A DNA stretch of 64,000 nucleotides from JAATGI01 sp050729815 (GTDB taxonomy: Bacteria > Pseudomonadota > Alphaproteobacteria > ATCC43930 > CGMCC-115725): the NCBI GenBank assembly GCA_050729815.1, contig JBOHLV010000102.1, forward strand, positions 1 to 64,000. Direction: 5' to 3'. The stretch's first letter is position 1. Each line of letters starts with the position of its first letter. The notes under the pieces were generated by a model that was not told the DNA's origin, searched no databases, and was given only the letters and a program-made list of their open reading frames with translations. Position numbers and translations under genes: made by a program. Shown one piece after another: positions 57,925 through 64,000 of the stretch.

Positions 57925-58740
57925 ATGGCGATACGAAAAATTTCCCTCGTTCTGGCCGATGTCGACGGCACGCTGGTGACCGAAGACAAAATCCTGACGC
58001 CACGTGCCCAGGCGGCGGTCAAGGCGTTGCGTGCGGCCGGCATTCGCTTTGCCATCACCAGCGGGCGGCCGCCGCGCGGCATGGCGATGCTGATCGATCC
58101 CCTGGCGCTCGACACGCCGATCTCGGCCTTCAATGGTGGGCTCTTCGTCAAACCTGACCTTACCATCCTCGAAGAAAAGACGCTGCCGCCCGATGTGGCG
58201 CGGCAGGCGGTCTCGCTGATCCGCAAGGATGGTCTCGATGCCTGGGTTTATAGCGGGCATGACTGGTTCATCCCCAAAAAAGACGCGCCGCATGTGGACC
58301 GCGAGGCCTGGACGGTCAAGTTCGAGCCCAAGGTCGTCGACGATTTCGGCGAAGCGCTCGACCGCGCCGCCAAGATCGTCGGCGTCAGCGATGATCACGA
58401 CGCGATCCGGCGCTGCACCGACGATGCCCGCAACGCCTTTGGCGACCGTGCCACGGCCGCCACGTCGCAGCCTTATTACCTCGACATCACCAATAAGGAC
58501 GCCAACAAGGGCGGAGTGGTGGCGTATCTCACCCGCCATCTTGGCGTGCCGGCGACGGAGATCGCGACCATCGGCGATCAGCCGAACGATCTCCTGATGT
58601 TCGAGCCTTCAGGCCTCAGCATCGCCATGGGCAATTCGCCCGACGAGGTGAAGGAGAAGGCGGATGTCGTCACCGATTCCTATAGCGAGGAAGGCTTCGC
58701 CAAGGCGATGGAGCGACATATCCTCGGCAAATCGGGCTGA
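57925..58740 (+). CDS. Cof-type HAD-IIB family phosphatase
   Basis: A 271-residue HAD hydrolase. Motif I is LADVDGTLVTEDK (D11-x-D), motif II lies in FAITSGRPPRGM, and motif IV GDQPNDLLMFEPSGLSIAMGNSPDEVKEKADVVT is typical of the Cof/YidA group. The C2B cap domain lies between. The substrate is probably a sugar phosphate or other small phosphomonoester. It is divergent from the MetE-like gene across 107 bases. Confidence 0.92.
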   Translation: MAIRKISLVLADVDGTLVTEDKILTPRAQAAVKALRAAGIRFAITSGRPPRGMAMLIDPLALDTPISAFNGGLFVKPDLTILEEKTLPPDVARQAVSLIRKDGLDAWVYSGHDWFIPKKDAPHVDREAWTVKFEPKVVDDFGEALDRAAKIVGVSDDHDAIRRCTDDARNAFGDRATAATSQPYYLDITNKDANKGGVVAYLTRHLGVPATEIATIGDQPNDLLMFEPSGLSIAMGNSPDEVKEKADVVTDSYSEEGFAKAMERHILGKSG

Positions 58741-58744
58741 TGGC

Positions 58745-59899
58745 CTATTCCGCCGCGGCGCGTTTCGGCGCTGGCGCGCGGTCCTTGAAATAGGGCAGCA
58801 CCTCCTCCGCGACCGCCGCCTGGTTCACCATCGCCATTTCGTGCGGCATGGTGCCGAACTGGGTCTTGGTCAAGGAATAGCCGAAGCCGGCAAGGTCCTG
58901 ATAGGCTGCAAGCTTCTCCCTGACGGTGTTGGGGCTGCCAACGATGACGGTGCCGAGATCGATAAGATCGTCCGGTGTTTGCGGACGGGTGCGGCCCATC
59001 GCACGCTGGCGCTTCACCGATTCGATGGTGCTGTAGCCCGGCGGTGACATCATCACCGGGTTCATCTTGAAGAACTTTCCATAGCTTTCGAGATAGGGCC
59101 GCGCCTCGCGTCGCGCCTTGTCGTCGGTCTCGGCGATATAGATCGCGTTCGACCAGGCGAGCTGCTCGGGCGCGGCGTCATAGCCGCATTTCGCCGCCTC
59201 CTCGCGAAATACATCGAAGATGCGTGCCACCGATGCGATCGGCGCCAGAGTCTGGCAATAGGTATAGCGCATCTTCGCCGACCAGCGGATGGTGCTGATC
59301 GAGCCCGAGGACGGCGTCCAGATCGGCGGATGCGGCTTCTGATAAGGCAAGGGCCATGGATTGACATAGCGCAGATTATAGAACTTGCCCTCGAAGTGAA
59401 ACGGGCCGGGCCGCGTCCAGGCTTCTATGATGAGATCGTGCGCTTCGAGGAAGCGGGGATTCGATTCCGCGGGATTGACGCCCATCGAATGATATTCGGC
59501 ACCGATGCCGCGCACGAAACCGGCGATGACGCGGCCGCGGGTGATGTTGTCGAGGATGGCATATTCCTCGGCGATGGTGAGCGGGTTGCTGACGAGTGGC
59601 AAGGCGCGGCCCAGGATCGCGAGCTTGCCGCGCCTGATCTTGCGCGACAGGGCGCCGGCGAGCACCCCCGGCACCGGCATCATGCCATAGGCGGTCTGGT
59701 GATGCTCGTTGACGCACACGCCGTCGAAGCCGAGCTCGTCGGCACGTTCGAGTTCGTCGAGATACTGGTTGAAGAGATCGGCGCCTTTTACCGGGTCGTA
59801 ATGGCTGTTGGAATAAGTGACCCAGGCCGATCCGTTCCGGTCGATCGCATCGAGATCGGCATGGGCATAGGGCATCAGGTGAAAATTGAAGATCTTCAT
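58745..59899 (-). CDS. LLM-class flavin-dependent oxidoreductase (luciferase-like monooxygenase)
   Basis: A 384-residue luciferase-family TIM-barrel protein. It has FHLMPYAHADLDAIDRNGS, ELGFDGVCVNEHHQTAYGMMPVP, AILGRALPLVSNPLTIAEEYAILDNITRGRVIAGFVRG and TVIVGSPNTVREKLAAYQD. The EHHQ and GRVIAGFVRG motifs bind flavin. Such enzymes oxidise diverse substrates with reduced FMN. It overlaps the upstream alpha/beta hydrolase by four bases and probably acts with it in a two-step degradation. Confidence 0.88.
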   Translation of the reverse strand: MKIFNFHLMPYAHADLDAIDRNGSAWVTYSNSHYDPVKGADLFNQYLDELERADELGFDGVCVNEHHQTAYGMMPVPGVLAGALSRKIRRGKLAILGRALPLVSNPLTIAEEYAILDNITRGRVIAGFVRGIGAEYHSMGVNPAESNPRFLEAHDLIIEAWTRPGPFHFEGKFYNLRYVNPWPLPYQKPHPPIWTPSSGSISTIRWSAKMRYTYCQTLAPIASVARIFDVFREEAAKCGYDAAPEQLAWSNAIYIAETDDKARREARPYLESYGKFFKMNPVMMSPPGYSTIESVKRQRAMGRTRPQTPDDLIDLGTVIVGSPNTVREKLAAYQDLAGFGYSLTKTQFGTMPHEMAMVNQAAVAEEVLPYFKDRAPAPKRAAAE

Positions 59900-60687
59900 G
59901 TCGTGACCCTCCCAGACGCGATGAAATCGGTGATGAGATCAGCCGTTTCCTGCGGCTTTTCGAGATGGGGCAGGTGGCCGGCGCCGGTCAGGGTGGCGCG
60001 CCGCGATTTCGGAATCGCCTGTTGCCACGCGGCACCATAGGCCGGCGGCAAGAGGCGATCCTGATCGCCCCATAGGATGAGCGTCGGTCGATCGATGCGA
60101 TGAAGCCATTTGGCCAGGCCGGGATCGTGAAGCCGTGGCTGCCAGCCGAGCTTCGCCGTTATCATCCGGCCTTTCAAAAGTGCGTCCTCCGCCTCGGGCG
60201 CCATGATGCGGGCAAGCGCGTCTTCCGCCAGTTTCGGATCGACGAAAAGATCGGGAAGCAGCCGATCTTCCGTCACGGCGAAGGGATCGATGCCGGTGAC
60301 GCCGGCGAGCTGGATGCCCCAGGGATCGATCAAGGTGAGCGAGGCGAGGCGCGAGGTGTTGCGGATTGCCAGCTCGGCCGCGACCCAGCCGCCAAGCGAT
60401 GCGCCGGCAATATGGACGTCGCGCAAATCCTTGGCGTCGAGGAAATCGAGATAGAAACTCGCAAGGTCGGTGATCCGCTCGAGCCAGGGCGGTGCGTCGC
60501 CGCCGCCATAGCCCGGATGCTCGGGGATGATGACGTCGAACCGCTGGGCGAGGCGCTTATGAAACGGCGTGATGGAAGCACCGACCCAGGCATCGTGCAG
60601 GAAGAGTAGCGGCGAGCCCGTGCCGCCGCGCGCGACCCGGATCCCGACGCCGCCAAGTTCCACCGTGTCATATCCGAATTCCAGCAT
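59896..60687 (-). CDS. Alpha/beta-fold hydrolase (MhpC-like)
   Basis: A 263-residue hydrolase with an intact triad. The nucleophile is Ser in HIAGASLGGWVAAELA (about 92-107), the Asp is in LILWGDQDRLLPP and the His is in LTGAGHLPHLEKP. Oxyanion-side PLLFLHDAWVG precedes them. It resembles meta-cleavage-product and lactone hydrolases. A promoter lies just upstream (60726-60754), and the LLM flavoenzyme gene follows with a four-base overlap. Confidence 0.88.
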   Translation of the reverse strand: MLEFGYDTVELGGVGIRVARGGTGSPLLFLHDAWVGASITPFHKRLAQRFDVIIPEHPGYGGGDAPPWLERITDLASFYLDFLDAKDLRDVHIAGASLGGWVAAELAIRNTSRLASLTLIDPWGIQLAGVTGIDPFAVTEDRLLPDLFVDPKLAEDALARIMAPEAEDALLKGRMITAKLGWQPRLHDPGLAKWLHRIDRPTLILWGDQDRLLPPAYGAAWQQAIPKSRRATLTGAGHLPHLEKPQETADLITDFIASGRVTT

Positions 60688-60725
60688 ATCTTATTCTGTT
60701 CCATCTTCCGTGGTGGCGTGAACCG

Positions 60726-60754
60726 GTTATAGTCCCGTCGGAAGACTAAACCAA
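60726..60754 (-). promoter_or_regulatory. Probable sigma70 promoter of the hydrolase-LLM operon
   Basis: On the minus strand TTGGTT (60749-60754) and TATAAC (60726-60731) are spaced by 17 bases. The -10 box matches five of six consensus bases. The start would fall about 30 bases before ATG 60687. Confidence 0.45.
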
Positions 60755-60843
60755 TGCGCGGACGGGACAGGAATAAATCCCGTGACCCGATCATTCGCAC
60801 TACGCATGCCACGCATGCCACGCGAAGCCAGGGAGCCATCAAC

Positions 60844-61692
60844 ATGAAGAATCCGTCGGAACTGCATCGGGACATGGTCGCCTATTGGACCGGCATTGGC
60901 GCCGCCGCCTGGATCGAGCGCAGTGAGCGAACCGAGCGCATGCTGGCGCCGGTCGCCGAACGCTTGCTGAAGGTGGCGAAGCCGCAGCCGGGCGAAACCG
61001 TGCTTGATGTCGGCTGCGGCTTGGGGCCGACGACGACCGAACTCGCGCGGCTGGTCGGGCCGAGCGGGCGGGCCGTCGGGCTCGACGTGTCGCATGTGAT
61101 GATCGAAGAAGCGCGCCGGCGCGGCGCCGACCTCGGCAATCTCGAATTCATCGCCGCCGACGCCGCGACCCATTCCTTTTCGGCGCCGTTCGCCGATCTG
61201 CTGTTCTCGCGCTTCGGCGTCATGTTCTTCGGCGATCCGACCGCGACCTTCGCGAATTTGCGCAAAGCGCTGAAACCCACGGCCCGCGTCGCCTTCGCCT
61301 GCTGGCGTCGGATGAGCGAGAATCCCTGGATGCTGAAACCGCTGCTGGCCGCCTATGAGCATGTGCCGAAGCTGCCGCCGGCGGAGCCGAATGATCCCGG
61401 CCCGTTTGCCTTTGCCGACCAGGATCGGGTGACGCGAATCCTGACCGGCGCCGGCTATGCCGCGCCGCGCTTCACCGCGCTCGACATGACGGTCGATATC
61501 GCCGGCGGCGCCGGGCTCGACGCCGCGGTGCATCAGGCGATGACCATCGGTGCCACCCGCGGTGCCTTGCAGGACCAGCCCGATGCCGTGCGTGCCGCGG
61601 TGGCGACCGCGATCCGCGCCGCGCTGGTCCCGCACGCCCAGGACGGCAAGGTCGAGCTCCCCGCCGCGGTGTGGCTGGTCGAGGCCGGGTGA
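60844..61692 (+). CDS. Class I SAM-dependent methyltransferase
   Basis: A 282-residue methyltransferase. Motif I is VLDVGCGLGPTTTELA, motif II end is VGLDVSHVMIEEA, then DLLFSRFGVMFFGDPTATFANLRKALKPTARVAFACWRR, the UbiE/COQ5-like small-molecule type. The frame begins at 60754, but ATG 60844 with GGGAG upstream starts the family-like sequence KNPSELHRDMVAYWTGIGAAAW. The substrate is unknown. It is divergent from the hydrolase-LLM operon. Confidence 0.88.
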   Translation: MKNPSELHRDMVAYWTGIGAAAWIERSERTERMLAPVAERLLKVAKPQPGETVLDVGCGLGPTTTELARLVGPSGRAVGLDVSHVMIEEARRRGADLGNLEFIAADAATHSFSAPFADLLFSRFGVMFFGDPTATFANLRKALKPTARVAFACWRRMSENPWMLKPLLAAYEHVPKLPPAEPNDPGPFAFADQDRVTRILTGAGYAAPRFTALDMTVDIAGGAGLDAAVHQAMTIGATRGALQDQPDAVRAAVATAIRAALVPHAQDGKVELPAAVWLVEAG

Positions 61693-61819
61693 GCTTAGCC
61701 AAACTCTTCTTGTCATTTGCGTGTCCCTGTCCGATTGTTCGCCCGGTTGTATTTGGCGACCATGTTTTACCGGTTTCGGCGCGGCCTCAACCGCGCACCG
61801 GCAACAATTGGGAGGGATC

Positions 61820-63079
61820 ATGAACCGACATCACATCGGCGGCGCCGCGCTGGCCGCGGCCGCACTGTTATCGATGACTATCGCCATGCCGATCTCGGCC
61901 CAGGCGGCGAAACAGCCGATCAAGATCGGCTTCAGCATGGAGTTGAGCGGGCCGCTTGCGAGTGGCGGCACCACGGCGCTTCGCGCGATGAAGATTTGGG
62001 AGCACGACATCAACGCCAAGGGCGGCCTCTTGGGCCGGCGGGTGAAGCTCGTCTATTACGACGACCAGAGCAACCCGGCCAACGTGCCCGGCATTTATGA
62101 GAAACTGATCGACGTCGACAAGGTCAATCTCCTCGTATCGTCCTATGGCACCAACCTCATCGCGCCGGCGATGCCGGTTGCCATGGAACACAACATGGTC
62201 TTCATGACCCTGTTCGGCACCGCGGTGAATAACAAGTTCCATTACGGCAAATATTTCCAGATCCTGCCTAACGGCCCGCAGAATGAGCGGGCGGTCGCGC
62301 AAGGCTGGTTCGATATCGCGATGTCGATGAATCCGAAGCCGAAAACGGTGGCGCTCGTGGCGGCCGACGCCGAATATGCCCAGAATGTCATCGGCGGCGC
62401 GCGCGAGGTGGTAAAGAAGCTCCCCCTAAAAATCGTCTATGATAAATCCTATCCGCCCTCGACCGTCGACTATACGCCGATCATCCGCGCCATCGCGGCA
62501 ACGCATCCCGACCTGATTTATGCCGCGTCCTATCCGCACGACACGGTGGGCCTGATCAAGGCGGCGCACGAGGTCGGCCTCAAGACCGAAATGTTCGGCG
62601 GCGGCATGATCGGCCTTGCGTTCGCGCCGATTGACCTGGCGCTGGGGCCGCTGATGAACGGTGTTACCGCCTTCGCCGTCTATGTCCCCGCGAAGACGAT
62701 GCAGTTCCCCGGCATCAAATCCTTCCTGACGCGCTATCGGAAGATCGCCGGCAAGGCGGACCCATTGGGCTTCTACCTGCCGCCGTTCGCCTACGCCGAA
62801 TTGCAGGTGCTCGGCGACGCCGTCAAGGGCGCGGGGTCGCTCAATCAGGATAAGCTCGCCAAATATATCCACAGCCACACCTTCCATACCATCGTCGGCA
62901 AGGTGACGTTCGCCCCCGACGGCGAGTGGACGAAGACCCGCGCGCTCTTCGTGCAATACCAGGGAATCAACAACAGCGGCCTCAAGCAATTCCAGGAACC
63001 CGGCCATCAGGTAATTCTCTATCCGCCGAAATTCGTCTCCGGGAAGCTCGAATATCCCTATTCGACCGCCGCGAAATAG
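61820..63079 (+). CDS. LIV-type ABC transporter substrate-binding protein (orphan)
   Basis: A 419-residue periplasmic binding protein. Its signal peptide (IGGAALAAAALLSMTIAMPISAQAA) leads into PIKIGFSMELSGPLASGGTTALRAMKIWEHDINAKGG, as in amino-acid/aromatic-acid LIV binding proteins. ATG 61820 follows GGGAGGGA; the longer frame from 61550 overlaps the methyltransferase and was rejected. No permease or ATPase genes adjoin it, so it may use the transporter at 30-34 kb or another elsewhere. Confidence 0.9.
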   Translation: MNRHHIGGAALAAAALLSMTIAMPISAQAAKQPIKIGFSMELSGPLASGGTTALRAMKIWEHDINAKGGLLGRRVKLVYYDDQSNPANVPGIYEKLIDVDKVNLLVSSYGTNLIAPAMPVAMEHNMVFMTLFGTAVNNKFHYGKYFQILPNGPQNERAVAQGWFDIAMSMNPKPKTVALVAADAEYAQNVIGGAREVVKKLPLKIVYDKSYPPSTVDYTPIIRAIAATHPDLIYAASYPHDTVGLIKAAHEVGLKTEMFGGGMIGLAFAPIDLALGPLMNGVTAFAVYVPAKTMQFPGIKSFLTRYRKIAGKADPLGFYLPPFAYAELQVLGDAVKGAGSLNQDKLAKYIHSHTFHTIVGKVTFAPDGEWTKTRALFVQYQGINNSGLKQFQEPGHQVILYPPKFVSGKLEYPYSTAAK

Positions 63080-63097
63080 CGTTGATGCCCCAGCCGC

Positions 63098-63126
63098 CCC
63101 TCCGTCCGCCACACGCGGGCGGAGGG
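63098..63126 (+). terminator. Strong GC-rich hairpin after the binding-protein gene
   Basis: CCCTCCGTCCGC (63098-63109) pairs with GCGGGCGGAGGG (63115-63126), with one G-T pair and a five-base loop CACAC. It lies 19 bases after the stop at 63079. There is no T-run, so termination may be rho-assisted or the hairpin may protect the mRNA 3' end. Confidence 0.5.
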
Positions 63127-63199
63127 TGGCGGGGTTGACGGCAAGCGCGTTACCGCTTACCTAAATTTTGCGATTCCATAAGTATTCCAATTTGCCGCC

Positions 63200-63724
63200 A
63201 TGACCGTGCTATCGATTATCACCGCGCCCGATCCACGCCTCAAGATCAAGGCGAGGGCGGTCGCCCGCGTCGACGACGAAGTGCGCCGGCTGATGGATGA
63301 TATGATTGAGACCATGTATGCCGCGCCGGGCATCGGCCTTGCCGCGCCGCAGGTCGGCGTGGAGCGGCGCGTCATTGTCCTCGATATCGCGCGTGAGGGC
63401 GAGCCGCCGCAGCCCTTGTGCATCGCCAATCCCGAGCTGCTTTGGGTTTCGGATGAGTTGACGCAGCAGAGCGAAGGCTGCCTGTCGCTGCCCGAGCAAT
63501 ATGCGGATGTCGAGCGACCGAACCGCATCCGCCTGCGCTATCTTGATCATCAAGACGAAATCCGCGAACTCGAGGCGGAGGGCCTCTTGGCCACTTGCAT
63601 CCAGCACGAGATGGATCATCTCGACGGCGTCTTGTTCGTCGATCACATCTCGGCCCTGAAGCGCAACATCATCCTGCGCAAGCTTGCCAAGGCAAAACGC
63701 CAGAACACGCCAGTCCCGGCTTGA
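63200..63724 (+). CDS. def: Peptide deformylase
   Basis: A 174-residue metalloenzyme that removes N-formyl groups from nascent proteins. All three motifs are present: GIGLAAPQVG (44-53), EGCLSLPE with the Cys ligand, and QHEMDHLDGVLF with both His ligands and the catalytic Glu. Length is typical. A TTGACG box at about 63135 could be part of its promoter. Confidence 0.96.
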   Translation: MTVLSIITAPDPRLKIKARAVARVDDEVRRLMDDMIETMYAAPGIGLAAPQVGVERRVIVLDIAREGEPPQPLCIANPELLWVSDELTQQSEGCLSLPEQYADVERPNRIRLRYLDHQDEIRELEAEGLLATCIQHEMDHLDGVLFVDHISALKRNIILRKLAKAKRQNTPVPA

Positions 63725-63839
63725 CGGACCTTTCCCGCCAAGCCTCGAACCGTTCCGCATTTTCCGTCTTGGTATCTTGGCGTCTTGGTGGTTCAAATGT
63801 GGCTCCGATAGCATGTACCAACGGCGACGAGGACAGCAC

Positions 63840-64000
63840 ATGCGTTACGAGCTCTATTACTGGCCGGGCCTTCCGGGCCGCGGCGAATTCGTCCGGCTCG
63901 CACTTGAGGAGGCCGATGCCGACTATGCCGATGTCGCGCGCGGCAATGCGGCCGAGACTGGCGGCATGCCAACGATGATGGCGGCGCTCGCCGGCAAGGA
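63840..64000 (+). CDS. Glutathione S-transferase family protein, N-terminal part (cut by window end)
   Basis: From ATG 63840 (GAGGA upstream) the frame reads MRYELYYWPGLPGRGEFVRL followed by ALEEADADYADV and continues open to the window end. YYWPGLPGRGEFVRLALEEA matches the sigma/pi-like GST N-terminus with catalytic Tyr near residue 7. The C-terminal domain lies outside the window. The gap 63725-63839 holds three imperfect TCTTGG-type 8-base repeats. Confidence 0.75.
   Translation, partial: MRYELYYWPGLPGRGEFVRLALEEADADYADVARGNAAETGGMPTMMAALAGK

Noticed and set aside
60802..60823. Tandem ACGCATGCC repeat upstream of the methyltransferase
   Set aside because: Only two copies; most likely chance or minor slippage with no visible regulatory role.
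63765..63790. Three TCTTGG-type 8-base direct repeats before the last GST
   Set aside because: They are too short and few, with no spacers, to be a CRISPR array or an iteron set.

Overview
The window looks like a high-GC alphaproteobacterial chromosome, of a Rhodospirillales/Hyphomicrobiales-like soil type. Lineage markers are an FzlA-type cell-division protein, an Hsp20-DUF1150 pair, an lptC-lptA-lptB block beside kdsD and rnd, rpoN beside ptsN, an NDUFA9-like protein and alphaproteobacterial intergenic palindromes. Species cannot be fixed by eye.

Layout. 1-1.36 kb: the end of an IS66-like element, an AT-rich patch with a large dyad, an HNH/zinc-finger-like gene and a tiny TTG-start ORF. 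1.4-6.3 kb (minus): GST, lptB, lptA, lptC, kdsD, rnd and tRNA-Leu(CAG). 6.4-8.1 kb: NDUFA9-like gene and fzlA. 8.4-12.8 kb (minus): a complete Mla-type lipid transporter (mlaE-mlaF-mlaD-auxiliary lipoprotein) plus a conserved unknown. 12.9-15 kb: apt and an OYE-family flavoenzyme.

15-43.5 kb is a catabolic region and the most interesting part. A tightly overlapped minus-strand operon (28123 to 15005) encodes an IorAB-like 2-oxoacid oxidoreductase, a two-subunit Rieske oxygenase, a thiolase-fold protein without thiolase catalytic residues, a DUF35-SDR fusion, a cyclase/isatin-hydrolase-family enzyme, an SDR, an octopine-DH-like protein, a 3-hydroxyacyl-CoA dehydrogenase and an acyl-CoA ligase. 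A plus-strand LIV-type ABC importer follows. A second minus-strand operon (42907 to 35773) matches the aerobic 2-aminobenzoyl-CoA (abm) pathway: bifunctional monooxygenase/reductase, SDR, MarR regulator, enoyl-CoA hydratase, acyl-CoA dehydrogenase and a benzoate/2-aminobenzoate-CoA ligase, with a divergent RidA. My working model (inference) is import and degradation of an indole-3-acetate-like compound: CoA activation and ring oxygenation, retro-aldol release of acetyl-CoA, isatin hydrolysis, oxidative decarboxylation of isatinate to 2-aminobenzoyl-CoA, then the abm route. A 3-hydroxyanthranilate 3,4-dioxygenase at 47 kb adds a second aminobenzoate link.

43.5-55.7 kb: GST, an RhlE-like helicase, three small basic proteins, 3-HAA dioxygenase, a DapA-family protein, Hsp20-DUF1150 behind a sigma32-like promoter and a ROSE-like RNA thermometer, ptsN, rpoN, a DD-carboxypeptidase, kpsS and a frameshifted kpsC. 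55.7-64 kb: a dihydroxyphthalate-decarboxylase-like protein overlapping a MetE-like enzyme, a HAD phosphatase, an LLM flavoenzyme with an alpha/beta hydrolase, a methyltransferase, an orphan LIV-type binding protein, peptide deformylase and the start of a GST.
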